A stretch of 64,000 nucleotides of DNA, taken from assembly GCA_016191205.1 (NCBI GenBank), contig JACPPB010000026.1, positions 79,287 through 143,286 of the forward strand. The letters run 5' to 3'. The DNA comes from Gammaproteobacteria bacterium. GTDB taxonomy: Bacteria > Pseudomonadota > Gammaproteobacteria > Pseudomonadales > Porticoccaceae. Position numbers and translations under genes: made by a program. The notes beneath the pieces were generated by a model, which did no database searches, was not told where the DNA came from, and worked only from the letters and a program-made list of their open reading frames with translations. Position 1 is the stretch's first letter, and each line of letters starts with the position of its first letter. This document shows positions 1 through 9,515 of the stretch, in pieces.

Positions 1-1
1 C

Positions 2-106
2 GTCACCACCGGGAGCACCATGGAGGCGCTGGCGCGCTGCCTGGGACAGGCCGGTGCGGCGCGGATCGAGGTCTGGGCCATCAGCCGCGCCCTGTTGGCA
101 AATTAG
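2..106 (+). CDS. ComF-family phosphoribosyltransferase, C-terminal end (partial)
   Basis: Only the last 34 codons are present, running in from the left edge and ending in TAG. The tail starts VTTGSTMEALARCLGQAG and continues with an RIEVWAISRA-type segment. This matches the end of ComF/GntX proteins, where a PRPP-binding loop (DDVVTTGST) is followed by a helix and a last strand ending in W-x-x-x-R. Such proteins are linked to competence or DNA uptake in some bacteria, but their reaction is not well defined. The call rests on a short tail. Another type I phosphoribosyltransferase is possible. Confidence 0.6.
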   Translation, partial: VTTGSTMEALARCLGQAGAARIEVWAISRALLAN

Positions 107-130
107 CGCGGCGGGCCGGATAATGCGGCG

Positions 131-967
131 ATGACGCGCACCCATCGGCAATGCAGTTCCGCCAGTCCGCAGGAAAGCCCCTGCAACGAGTCCCTGTGGC
201 AGACGGTGGTCACCGAAGTCCGTGAGCAGGTCGAGGCGGAACCGCTGCTGGCCAGCTTTCTGCACAGCACCATCCTGAACCACCGCGATCTGTCCGCGGC
301 GCTCAGCTTCCACCTCGCCAACAAGTTGCACAGCGACATCACCCCGGCACTGATGCTGCGGGAGATCTTCGATGACGCCTTCGCCGGCCAGCCCGACATC
401 ATCGACAGCGCCCGCTGCGACATCATCGCCACCTACGAGCGCGATTCCGCCTGCCGGGATTTCTCCACCCCGCTGCTCTATTTCAAGGGTTTTCATGCGC
501 TGACCGCGCATCGGGTGTCGCACTGGCTGTGGCAAAACCGGCACCGCAACCTGGCGCTGGTGCTGCAAAACCGCATCTCCGTGACCTTTGGCGTCGACAT
601 CCACCCGGCGGCCCGTATCGGCAAGGGCATCCTGCTGGATCACGCCACCGGCCTCGTGATCGGCGAAACCGCCGTGGTGGAAGACGGCGTCTCCCTCATG
701 CAGTCGGTCACCCTGGGCGGTACCGGCAAGGAGACCGGCGACCGCCACCCCAAGATCCGCCGCGGCGTGCTGGTGGGCCCGGGCGCGAAGATCCTCGGCA
801 ATATCGAAGTCGGTGAAGGCGCCAAGATCATCGCGGCCAGCGTGGTCCTGCAAGCGGTACCGGCGCACACCATCGCCGCCGGGGTACCGGCCCGGGTCAT
901 CGGCACCATTACCGATGAACCCGCGCGCAAGATGGACCACGGCCTCGAGGGCTGCAGCGGCCTGTGA
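131..967 (+). CDS. cysE: Serine O-acetyltransferase CysE
   Basis: Transfers acetyl from acetyl-CoA to L-serine, giving O-acetylserine for cysteine synthesis in the cytoplasm. The 278-residue length fits the long enterobacterial type. The N-terminal helical domain spans about residues 20-150. The left-handed beta-helix of hexapeptide repeats follows, with the family signature around LDHATGLVIGETAVVE and QSVTLGGTGK. D156 and H171 have the same 15-residue spacing as the catalytic Asp/His pair of E. coli CysE (D143/H158). The ATG at 131 lies 25 bases after the preceding stop. The gene converges on epmA with a 7-base gap. Confidence 0.96.
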   Translation: MTRTHRQCSSASPQESPCNESLWQTVVTEVREQVEAEPLLASFLHSTILNHRDLSAALSFHLANKLHSDITPALMLREIFDDAFAGQPDIIDSARCDIIATYERDSACRDFSTPLLYFKGFHALTAHRVSHWLWQNRHRNLALVLQNRISVTFGVDIHPAARIGKGILLDHATGLVIGETAVVEDGVSLMQSVTLGGTGKETGDRHPKIRRGVLVGPGAKILGNIEVGEGAKIIAASVVLQAVPAHTIAAGVPARVIGTITDEPARKMDHGLEGCSGL

Positions 968-974
968 CAGGCCG

Positions 975-1928
975 CTAACCTTCCGCGAAAGTCAGCACAT
1001 CGCGGATATGTCCGGCCCCCAGCAATTGCATCAACAGGCGATCGACGCCCAGGGCAACCCCGGCGCAGTCCGGCAGACCTGCCGCCAGCGCCGCCAGGAG
1101 CCGTTCGTCAGCGGGCCGAACCGGCTTGCCCAGTGCCGCGCGCAGTTCGCCATCCGCCGCGAACCGGCGGCGTTGCTCATCGGCATCGGTCAGCTCCCAG
1201 TAGCCGTTGGCGAGCTCGACCCGGTTGAGGAACACCTCGAAACGCCGCGCCACGGGCACGCCATCCGGCGTGTCAACCACCCGCGCGAGCGCCGCCTGGC
1301 AGGCCGGATAAGCGGTGACGAACACGACGCCTGTCGGCAACCGTGGCTCCACCTTCAGACTGAACAGCAGGTCCAGGCAAATCGCGCGGGGCTCGTCGCG
1401 CCAACGCACCGCCGGCTGATCCGCCGCGGCCGCCGCTTGTTCACGCAGCTCACTGTCAGCCGCGGCATGGGGATCCAGCCCCAACGCGTCACGAAAGCAT
1501 GTGCCGTAATCCAGCCGTGGACAGGGCGCCGCGCCTGCCGCGCCGAGGTTACGCAGCAGGGTTTCCACTTCATCCATCAACTGGCGGTCGTCCCAGCCGG
1601 GCCGATACCATTCAAGCAGGGTGAATTCAGGGTTGTGCAGACGTCCCCGCTCACCGGCCCGAAAGGCCTTGCCGAGGTAATAGACCGGTTGCGGATGGAC
1701 CGCTAGCAGCCGTTTCAGAAAATATTCGGGTGAGCTTTGAAGGTACCCGGGTGGCTCGCCGGCCACCACCAGGTTGTCGATATGGACATCGGTGACGCCG
1801 GTCTGACCGAGCACCGGGACATCGATTTCCAGCACCGCGCGGGCCGCGAAAAACGCGCGGATTCCGGCCAGCAGCCGCGCCCGCCGCACCAGGGCGTCGC
1901 GCGGTGCCGAAGGTCGCCAGTCGGTCAC
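975..1928 (-). CDS. epmA: Elongation factor P (R)-beta-lysine ligase EpmA
   Basis: A class II lysyl-tRNA-synthetase paralogue (317 residues) that lacks the anticodon-binding domain. It attaches (R)-beta-lysine to Lys34 of EF-P. Class II motifs are visible: motif 2-like FRAGERGRLHNPEFTLLEWY near residues 88-107 and motif 3-like GVALGVDRLLM near the C terminus. It lies directly downstream of efp on the same strand, with a hairpin terminator between them. epmB is divergent on the other side of efp, so the substrate, ligase and aminomutase are all together. Confidence 0.95.
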   Translation of the reverse strand: MTDWRPSAPRDALVRRARLLAGIRAFFAARAVLEIDVPVLGQTGVTDVHIDNLVVAGEPPGYLQSSPEYFLKRLLAVHPQPVYYLGKAFRAGERGRLHNPEFTLLEWYRPGWDDRQLMDEVETLLRNLGAAGAAPCPRLDYGTCFRDALGLDPHAAADSELREQAAAAADQPAVRWRDEPRAICLDLLFSLKVEPRLPTGVVFVTAYPACQAALARVVDTPDGVPVARRFEVFLNRVELANGYWELTDADEQRRRFAADGELRAALGKPVRPADERLLAALAAGLPDCAGVALGVDRLLMQLLGAGHIRDVLTFAEG

Positions 1929-1943
1929 CGCGCACCCCGCACG

Positions 1944-1972
1944 AAAAAGGGCGGTTGCAGCCGCCCTTTTTT
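1944..1972 (-). terminator. Intrinsic terminator after efp (potentially bidirectional)
   Basis: An inverted repeat with GGGCGG/CCGCCC arms (1949-1954 and 1961-1966) and a 6-base loop is flanked by five A's on one side and six T's on the other. Read on the minus strand it follows the efp stop and precedes the epmA start. It would end or attenuate efp transcription and reduce read-through into epmA. The A/T flanks make it plausible in both directions. Confidence 0.85.
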
Positions 1973-1995
1973 CAGATCACCCAAACTTTCCGCCC

Positions 1996-2565
1996 TCACT
2001 CCCGGGCTCGGCTCAGGTACTCGCCGGTGCGCGTGTCGACCCGCACCACGTCTCCGACATTGAGAAACAATGGCACCTTGACGACCGCGCCGGTCACCAG
2101 CTTGGCGGGCTTGGTGCCGCCGGTGGCGGTGTCGCCCCGCATGCCGGGGTCGGTCTCGGCAATTTCGAGTTCGACATGGTTCGGCGGCGTCACCGCCAGG
2201 GGCGCCCCGTTGTAGAGCGTCACCACACAGTTGTCCTGTTCCCGCAGCCAGCGCGCCGCATCGCCGACGATCATTTCATCAGCCTGACACTGCTCGAACG
2301 TCTCGGGCGTCATGAAGTGCCAGTGCTCGCCATCGTTGTAGAGGTATTGCATGGTCACGTCGACGACGTCGGCGCCTTCCAGACTGTCGCCCGACTTGAA
2401 GGTGCGCTCCCAGACCCGTCCGGTCTTGAGGTTGCGCATGCGCACGCGATTGAACGCCTGCCCTTTGCCGGGCTTCACGAATTCGTTTTCGAGGATGGAG
2501 CAGGGATCGCCGTCCAGCATCACTTTCAGGCCGGAGCGGAATTCGCTGGTAGAATAGACCGCCAT
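1996..2565 (-). CDS. efp: Translation elongation factor P
   Basis: EF-P (189 residues) relieves ribosome stalling at polyproline stretches. The N-terminal KOW-like domain carries the modification loop KPGKGQA, which places the modified lysine at K34, the canonical position. A central OB domain and a C-terminal OB domain with the family tail ([16 protein letters not shown]) follow. An AAGGAA ribosome site lies 6-7 bases before the ATG. The neighbouring epmA and epmB imply beta-lysylation of K34. Confidence 0.98.
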   Translation of the reverse strand: MAVYSTSEFRSGLKVMLDGDPCSILENEFVKPGKGQAFNRVRMRNLKTGRVWERTFKSGDSLEGADVVDVTMQYLYNDGEHWHFMTPETFEQCQADEMIVGDAARWLREQDNCVVTLYNGAPLAVTPPNHVELEIAETDPGMRGDTATGGTKPAKLVTGAVVKVPLFLNVGDVVRVDTRTGEYLSRARE

Positions 2566-2621
2566 TCAGGGTTCCTTTTGCTTTCCGGATCAATGCGAGC
2601 CGGGCCAATTCGAGGGTCGTC

Positions 2622-3629
2622 ATGATACAGCAGCGCGTCGCGGCGTGGCAGTCGCTCGACTGGCACGCGGAGCTCGCGGCCGCCGTAAGGGACCCGCGCG
2701 AACTGGCCGCCCTGCTCGAGCTGCCCGTAGCCGCCCTCGGCATTGCGGAAGCCGCCCACGCGCAGTTTCCGCTGCGCGTCCCGCGTCCCTACATCGCCCG
2801 CATGCGGCGCGGCGATCCCCGCGACCCGCTGCTGCTGCAGGTACTGCCGGCGCAGGCCGAGATGATCGCCACACCCGGGTACGGCGAAGATCCGCTGGCA
2901 GAGCGCGCCGCCAACCCGATCCCGGGGCTGATCCACAAGTATTTTGGCCGCGTGCTGCTGATTTTGAGTCCGGCGTGCGCCATCCACTGCCGTTACTGTT
3001 TCCGCCGTCATTTCGACTACGCCGGCAACACGCCGGGGCGCGCCCGCTGGCGGGAAGCGCTCGATTACATCCGTCGCGACGACTCGATCACGGAGGTCAT
3101 TTACAGCGGCGGCGATCCGCTGGCCGCGGGCGATCCGCTGCTCGCCTGGTTGACCGAACAACTCGCCGCCATCCCGCATCTGACGCGCTTGCGCGTACAC
3201 ACGCGCCTGCCGGTGGTGATTCCCGCCCGCATCGATGCCGAGTGCCTCGCCTGGCTCGGCGGAACCCGCCTCCAGACCAGCCTGGTACTCCATGTGAACC
3301 ACGCCAACGAACTGGATGCGGACGTCGCCGCGGCGGTCGGGTCGTTGCGTGCCGCCGGGATCACCGTGCTCAATCAATCGGTCTTGCTGGCCGGCGTCAA
3401 CGACTGCGTGGAGCGCCTGACCCGCCTCAGTGAACAACTGTTTTCAGTGGGAATCCTCCCGTATTATCTTCACCTGCTGGACCGGGTTCAGGGCGCCGCC
3501 CACTTTGCCGTCGATCAGGCGCAGGCAATTACCCTCCATCGCGCGATGCTGGCGCGGCTGCCGGGGTATCTGGTGCCGCGGCTGGTCGAGGAAGTGCCCG
3601 CTCTGCCTTACAAAAAGCCCCTAAACTGA
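2622..3629 (+). CDS. epmB: EF-P lysine 2,3-aminomutase EpmB (radical SAM)
   Basis: Converts (S)-alpha-lysine to (R)-beta-lysine, the substrate EpmA attaches to EF-P. The 335-residue protein carries the radical SAM triad C119-x3-C123-x2-C126 within SPACAIHCRYCFRRHF. A GGDPL motif follows at about residue 165. The short length, lacking the long C-terminal region of catabolic lysine 2,3-aminomutases, fits EpmB. It is divergent from efp across 56 bases, so both promoters must lie in that short gap. Confidence 0.95.
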   Translation: MIQQRVAAWQSLDWHAELAAAVRDPRELAALLELPVAALGIAEAAHAQFPLRVPRPYIARMRRGDPRDPLLLQVLPAQAEMIATPGYGEDPLAERAANPIPGLIHKYFGRVLLILSPACAIHCRYCFRRHFDYAGNTPGRARWREALDYIRRDDSITEVIYSGGDPLAAGDPLLAWLTEQLAAIPHLTRLRVHTRLPVVIPARIDAECLAWLGGTRLQTSLVLHVNHANELDADVAAAVGSLRAAGITVLNQSVLLAGVNDCVERLTRLSEQLFSVGILPYYLHLLDRVQGAAHFAVDQAQAITLHRAMLARLPGYLVPRLVEEVPALPYKKPLN

Positions 3630-3686
3630 CACTGACGCGCGAGCGCTCTACCCCGAAATGAGTTACCCAGGAAGTTAGCAAAACAA

Positions 3687-5215
3687 ATGGAACAGTCCGC
3701 AGCACAGGATCGTCAGCTTGCCAATATTCTCCTGCGTCTTTCCCGCGCGGACGATGCCGTGGCAGCGCTGGACGAACAACCCGCTCCCATGGGATTGCCT
3801 GGCGGCGTCGAAAACCTTGAAAAACTATCCCCAGAAACTCGCGCCCCCGCGCTGTATCGCCACCTCCGCGAAATCCGCGCCACTGGAGTGGGGCCACGCA
3901 TCCGGCTGGAGCGCGTGGTCTATCTCGGTCCCCTGATAGCCGAAACCGTCAATGCGCTCATGGTGCAACCCGTGGCGGCCTCGGACCGGCGTCTGGCGAT
4001 CTCCCTGCCCATTGCACTGCTGAAATGTAGCTACGACATCAAGCGCCAGGCCGTGGTGCAGAGCATTCGCCAACCCCGAATGGACGCGTCATTGGTGGCC
4101 GATGCCGTCCTCACAACCTTTGCTGCACTGTTCGACCTCCTGGTGTGCTACTGGATCCAGCACTTGCCGCCCCCGGAACGGTTTTGGGGCGAACTGCACG
4201 CGCTCTATCAGCTCGCCAGTCATGCGGGACTTGGCAGCCGCAGCCGCAGCGGCAGCGGACACCCACGGACAACGGCGACACTGCGCGAAATACGCAACGC
4301 TTACCTTAAACCGTTGCTGTTGGGCAGTCTGAGCCCGACCCGCTTCAACAGCGGCGAAATCAAGCAGCTCGTCAGCTTTGTCGCCAACCATGCCGCGCTG
4401 GCCCGACTCGGGACGGCCCGAGGATTGTTTGCGGTCGATCCCTGGTGCGACCGACCGCCGACCTACGCGGTACGCGACACCGCCAAGGAGCGCAGCGTCG
4501 CGCTCTGTACGCGCGGCCTGGTCAAGATCCTTGATAACGCCGACACCGACCTGACTCCCCGCCTCAGGGAAGACCTGCGTCGCTACTGGAGTAGCGACCA
4601 GGTGCGTTCTGAACACCACCAACGCGCCGATGAGCGCGTGGAAATCGTGTTCGGCCTGGAAGCGGCACACCAGTTGCTGACGGGCTGCGTTGATGACGAC
4701 GATTTTCTCGGCCATCTTGGAGCCCGGGACGCCGGACAGCGGGTGATTGCGCAAACGCCCATCGAGTTGCATTCGGCGACCTGCGTCGATCGCAGCCCTT
4801 CCGGCGCCAAACTCAAGATGGCAGGAGTGCCCGAGGCGCTGCGCCCCGGGGAGCTGATCGCGCTTCTGATGGCCGGTGAGCCCCAGTGTCGGCTCGGCAT
4901 TGTGCGCTGGACGCAGCTGACGCCCAAGCTGGACTCGGTTGCTGGAATCCAGTGGCTACCCCACTCAAGCTGCCCCTGTGGTACCGCCGCGGTCGCAGAA
5001 ACATCTGCTCTGACACCGTACTTCAGGAGCTTTCTGATCCCGGCCGCCCGGCCGCGCCTGCACAGGGCCCATGGGAGCTGATCGCACCCACGCGCATTCT
5101 CAAACCGCGCGATCACCTCCACCTCATCACCCCTGAGGGCGAGATGAACCTGTCGGTCGCCGCGGTGGTGGACATGACATTTCATGTTTCCCGCTTTCAC
5201 ACCGTCGCCCGATGA
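3687..5215 (+). pseudogene. PilZ-type cyclic-di-GMP effector, frameshifted near its 3' end
   Basis: The first frame starts at the ATG at 3687 and reaches a stop at 5081. Its C-terminal part (PIELHSATCVDRSPSGAKLKM, then GELIALLM and RLGIVRWTQL...AGIQWLP) reads like a PilZ beta-barrel. Shortly after GIQWLP the sequence becomes implausible. The neighbouring frame then gives a coherent tail (SDTVLQELSDPGR ... HLHLITPEGEMNLSV) ending at 5215. The full interval is one base short of an integral reading frame, so a single-base loss between about 4960 and 5030 would explain the break. The long helical N-terminal region is not recognised. It lies just upstream of a FimX-like gene. Sequencing error and true decay cannot be told apart here. 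Confidence 0.6.
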
Positions 5216-5535
5216 CGTCCGTTCACAGCGATGATCTGATTGCGGCGCCCGGTCGGCGCGGCGGCGGAACCCGCGATGCACCGCCGCCATTGACCCGGCG
5301 CAAGCGCATCACGGCCTGATTTCATTGCCAGATTTGGGTACCACGACAAACAGTTCGCTCCCGTATTTCATGTAACCTGAGTTAACCTTTACAATCCTCG
5401 AGGCAGGACACTCATCGTGACGCACCCAAAACGACCAAACCGAATCCCCGCACCGAGCGACGGAATGTCCGCGCGGACGGGTGGCGGTCGAGCAACTCCC
5501 ATAATCAAGCGGCACATCGATCCGGTAATAGTGCC
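5216..5535. other. 320-base gap between the PilZ-type and FimX-like genes
   Basis: No recognisable gene is seen. It contains an AT-richer stretch around 5325-5400 that could hold a promoter for the downstream gene, but no convincing -35/-10 pair was found. A short open frame starting GTG at 5417 ends in a TGA at 5537-5539 that overlaps the TTG start of the next gene. It resembles no known protein and is not called as a gene. Confidence 0.4.
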
Positions 5536-7396
5536 TTGAAGGTACTCACAACCCTTGCAGACCAAGTCGATAAACTCGCGAGCCTGCTCCAGAGCAGCGC
5601 AGAGTCTGTCGATTTCCAGGTCATCGACAGTGCGGACCTGGATGTATCCGTCCACGACGCCGAATTATTGCTGGCTGGCTACACCAGCGACGCTGATCGT
5701 GCGCTGGCGCGCGCCGTGCTCGGCAGCCTGAAAAAGCTCGCGCTGGATATTCCCGTCATTCTGCTCGTCGCACTCCCCGACCGCGAGCACGTTGTGGAAG
5801 GACTCCGGGCCGGCGCCGCCGATGTCGTCACGCTCGATGACGATCAGCATCTCCTGCAGGTCATCAAGCGTACCCGTCTGGCACGCGCCGAGCGCCAGGA
5901 GCGCAACTCATGGCGACAGCGGTTTGCGGCCTCGGAACGGCGCTGCGAACGCCTGATGGACAGCTCGCGCGACGCCATCGCCCTGATCAGCGACGGCGTG
6001 TACACCTATGTCAACGTGGCTTACGCGCTCATGCTGGGCCATCAGGACACCGAGGACCTGGTGCCGTCGCCGGTGATCGACAGCTTCCACCCGGATAACC
6101 ACCGCGAACTGAAGCCCCTGATGAGGCCTTTGTCGGTCACACAGCCGATCGCGTCGGAACGCAAGACCTTTCGCATGCTCGGCTACAACGGCACGGACTT
6201 CCAGATCGAAATGAACGTCGCCCAGATCGACTACCAGGGCGAACCGGCGATGCAGTTGATCGCCTACCAGAAAGATCTTGCCAGGCAACCCGGATTTGCG
6301 GCCACGGGAACCGCTGCGGAGAGTACCGAGACCGACCCGGCACTCATCGAATGCCGGCAGGTCAACCTCAAGCGGATGACGGACTACCTTCACAACGCCA
6401 CACGCGAAACCGTCGACACCCAGCGGCCCTGGCTGCTGCATGATGTACGCGTCGATGAAGTCGACAGCCTGCAGGGGGATCACCGCCGTCCACGATGACG
6501 CCGACGAGCCGACCAGCTGGATCGACCGCTGCCTCAAAGCCGTGCGCGCACTCGACACTGAAGGCAGCGCTGGTACCAGCACCCGTGTGCGGCTATTCGA
6601 GGATCTTTACCCGACCAGCGTCGGCAGCCTGAACGAAGAGAACAACGTCAAACAGTTTGTCCGCCAGATGCTGGAACAGAAGATGCTCGGGCTGGTATAT
6701 CAGCCCATCGTCTCGCTCCAGCACCAGGATTTCGAAGACTACGAGGTCTTCACCCGGCAGACCATCGCCGAACTCCCGCCCGGCATTCCACAGGACCTGT
6801 TCAAGCGCGCGTTTCGTACCAATGTCGCCGGCGATCTGGATCGCTGGGCCATCCTGGAATCCTTCAAGGCGCTGAAAAACCGGCTCGCCACTCATCCGAA
6901 AACCCGGTTGTTCATCAAAATCAGCGCCATTTCGCTGCGGGATACCAGCTTCGTTCCCTGGCTGAGAATTTCCTATCAGGCTACCGGCCTCGACCCCAAA
7001 CACCTGGTGTTCCAGATCGAGGAAAAAGACGTCAGCCTGGCCATCTCCAGCACGCGGGAGCTGTCGTCGCAGCTCAACCGTCTGGGCCTGCTGATAGGCG
7101 TGACTCACTACGGACTGTCCAGCTCGCCCGGCCGGATCTTCTCCGACCTGAAATTTGATTTTGCCAAGCCCGACCAGTCCTGCGTACTCAGGGCCAGCAC
7201 CAGCACCGAGGGCATGGAACATCTGAGCGCCTGCATCACCGCCGCCAAAAGCGCCGGGGTCCGCGTCATCGTTCCCTTTGTCGAAGATGCCAGCATCATC
7301 CCGCTGTTGTGGAAGCTCGGGGTAAATCACATCCAGGGCTATTACATCCAGAGTCCGGGCCCCACCATGGAGTATGATTTCAGCAGTCAGGAATGA
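5536..7396 (+). pseudogene. FimX-like REC-PAS-EAL protein with most of the GGDEF domain deleted and the frame broken
   Basis: Two overlapping frames make up one recognisable gene. Frame A (TTG at 5536, stop at 6498) has an N-terminal receiver-like domain (about residues 1-115) and a PAS domain (about 135-250). It then begins a GGDEF domain (RPWLLHDVRVDEVDSLQ). Frame B is in register from 6440 to 7396 and resumes at GITAVHDDADEP, the position of the conserved SIGI motif near the end of GGDEF domains. It continues through a complete EAL domain. The EAL signature is degenerate (YEVFTR in place of E-A-L; THYGLSSSP in place of DDFGTG), as in FimX, which binds but does not hydrolyse cyclic-di-GMP and controls type IV pili. 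The join near 6470-6485 removes roughly 100 residues. The ATG at 6440 could allow a separate EAL-only product. Confidence 0.72.
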
Positions 7397-8610
7397 GGTC
7401 CGCGCGCGTCCTGATCGCTGATCCCCATGAGGTACAGAATACTGTCAAGTCCCAACTGGGAGATCGACTGCTTGGCGCTGGCCCGCACGATCGGCTTGGC
7501 GCGAAAGGCAATGCCCAGCCCCGCAACCCCCAGCATCAATAAATCATTGGCGCCATCGCCGACCGCGATCGTCTGCTCCAGGCTGATCCCCTCGCGCTCC
7601 GCCAGCTGCCGCAGCAATTCGGCCTTGCGCGCCGCATCGACGATTTCGCCGCGTACCTCACCGGTCACCACACCGTCGCGCACTTCCAGTTCGTTGGCGA
7701 ACAGGTAATCGATTCCGAGACGCGCGCGGATGCGTTCGCCGATGCAACTGAAGCCGCCGGACAGAATGGCGGTCTTGTAGCCCAGCTTTTTCAGGGTGGC
7801 AATGAGATGCTCGGCCCCCTCGGTGAGGGTCAGGCCGGCATAGACTTCGTCCAGCACGGATTCCGGCAAGCCTTTCAACAGTGCGAGCCGCTCGCGAAAA
7901 CTCGCGCGAAAATCGAGCTCCCCGCGCATGGCGCGTTCGGTGATCGCCGCCACCTGAAGTCCGGCGCCGGCGCGCAGTGCGAGTTCGTCGATCACCTCGT
8001 TTTCGATCAGGGTCGAATCCATGTCGAACGCCACCAGGCGGCGGTGGCGCCGGAAAATGCTGTCCTCCTGATAGGCAATATCGATATCGAGCTCGGTGGA
8101 CAGCTCCAGCAGCGACGAACGCAACTGCGCCAGGTCCGGAGTGTCGCCGCGCACCGAAAACTCGACGCAGGCCTTGCCGTCACGCGCGGTGGACGCCAGC
8201 GGAACCCGTCCGGAAAGTCGCACGATCTTGTCGATATTGAGTCCGTGCGCCGAGATCACCGCCGTCACCCGCGCGATATGCTCGGCGAGGATGGCGCGCG
8301 CCAGCAGCGTGACGATATGGCGCGGCTTGCCCTGTTGGCCGACCCAGTGGCGATAGGCGGCGTCCGAGACCGACTCAAAGCGGACTTCGAGCCCCAGCGC
8401 GCGCAAGGTGGCGCGCAACTCCTCCATGGCCGCACCGACCTCGCCCCGCCGCGGCACCCAGGCCAGCAGACCGAGATTCAGGGTGTCGTGAATCACCGCC
8501 TGCCCGATGTCCAGCACCGTGGCGCCGTGCTGGGCCAGCACCAACGACACGGCGCTGGTGACTCCAGGACGATCGGGGCCGGACACATTGACCAGCAGGA
8601 TCTCCGTCAT
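7387..8610 (-). CDS. serB: Phosphoserine phosphatase SerB with N-terminal ACT domains
   Basis: Catalyses the last step of serine synthesis, phosphoserine to serine. The 407-residue protein begins with tandem ACT-like regulatory domains (about residues 1-180). A HAD phosphatase domain follows, with the nucleophile motif DMDST at 196-200. The SGGF motif and the GDGAND metal-binding motif are present further on. The long ACT-containing form is common in Gammaproteobacteria. Its 3' end overlaps the end of the FimX-like gene by 10 bases, tail to tail. Confidence 0.96.
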   Translation of the reverse strand: MTEILLVNVSGPDRPGVTSAVSLVLAQHGATVLDIGQAVIHDTLNLGLLAWVPRRGEVGAAMEELRATLRALGLEVRFESVSDAAYRHWVGQQGKPRHIVTLLARAILAEHIARVTAVISAHGLNIDKIVRLSGRVPLASTARDGKACVEFSVRGDTPDLAQLRSSLLELSTELDIDIAYQEDSIFRRHRRLVAFDMDSTLIENEVIDELALRAGAGLQVAAITERAMRGELDFRASFRERLALLKGLPESVLDEVYAGLTLTEGAEHLIATLKKLGYKTAILSGGFSCIGERIRARLGIDYLFANELEVRDGVVTGEVRGEIVDAARKAELLRQLAEREGISLEQTIAVGDGANDLLMLGVAGLGIAFRAKPIVRASAKQSISQLGLDSILYLMGISDQDARGPHS

Positions 8611-8651
8611 CGACGCCCAGGACTCCCGGAGTGCTGGACTGCCCTGGTCAT

Positions 8652-9307
8652 TCAGCGCGGCTGCATGCGAATGGCACCATCGATGCGGATGGTCTCGCCA
8701 TTGATGTAGCCGTTTTCGACGATATGCACCGCCAGCCGGCCGTATTCGCTCGGCTGACCCAGCCGCGCCGGTCCCGCGCCATCGGCAGGGTCATGCCCAC
8801 GACGCCGCCCTTGCTGGCGGAATAGGCGCACTGGCCCACCTGCCCCTCATAGGCAGCGACTGACGCGGTGTGGATGATCACGCCGCGCTCGCCGTTTTCC
8901 AGTTCGTTCTTCGCCATCGCGGCCGCCGCGCAGCGCGCCACATTGAAGCTGCCGGTGAGATTGATGCCGATGATTTTGGTGAAATCCTCCAGCGGCATGG
9001 GCGCACTGTCGCGGTCGAGAATTTTTTTGGCCGGACCGATCCCGGCGCAGTTGATCAGCACATGGATCGCACCGAATTTGGTGACCACCTGCGCGATGGC
9101 CGCCTCGACCGCCGTCGCGGAAGCCACATCGACGGAATGGAACACCGCCCGATCCGCGCCCAGTTGCGCCACCACCTCGGCACCGGCCGCGGCATTGAGA
9201 TCGAAGATCGCGATCCGCGCGCCCCGGCGCGCCAGCTCGTCCACCGTCGCGCGGCCCAAACCGGACGCACCGCCGGTCACCACGGCTACCTTGTTTTGCA
9301 AATCCAC
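8652..9307 (-). pseudogene. Short-chain dehydrogenase (3-hydroxyacyl-CoA dehydrogenase type) with internal deletion
   Basis: The first ~180 residues are a good classical SDR: TGGASGLG cofactor motif near residue 12, NCAGIG, and the catalytic S and YSASKGG. The closest family feel is HSD10-like 3-hydroxyacyl-CoA dehydrogenase. After [11 protein letters not shown] the frame becomes nonsense ([12 protein letters not shown]...). One frame over, the expected end appears: [20 protein letters not shown] and [13 protein letters not shown], stopping at 8652. The segment normally between these parts (about 35-40 residues, with the PG motif) is missing. The join is near 8764-8775, in a GC-rich palindromic stretch. 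The encoded product should be non-functional. Its family fits the acyl-CoA genes further along. Confidence 0.75.
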
Positions 9308-9331
9308 GGCTGTCTCCTCGTTGCTTGAGTG

Positions 9332-9349
9332 ACGTTACCTGCGTAACGT
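9332..9349. promoter_or_regulatory. Palindrome upstream of the SDR gene, operator-like
   Basis: A perfect 7-base inverted repeat, ACGTTAC-ctgc-GTAACGT, sits 24 bases upstream of the SDR start codon. Its size and place resemble an operator for a TetR-type regulator of fatty-acid or acyl-CoA genes. No regulator gene is adjacent, so the assignment is inference. Confidence 0.4.
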
Positions 9350-9515
9350 TTGGTTGGATGAATCGTCCGGGCCAGTAAGGCACTGCCGCCACCGATCGGC
9401 AAAAGGCTCGCCGGTTGCGCGCTCACCGCGGGCCGCCATTGTCGGGAAAACCCCGCGACCCGGCAACCGGGCTACACTCTCGCGCCACTCACACGCTGAT
9501 CGGATTGCCGCATCC

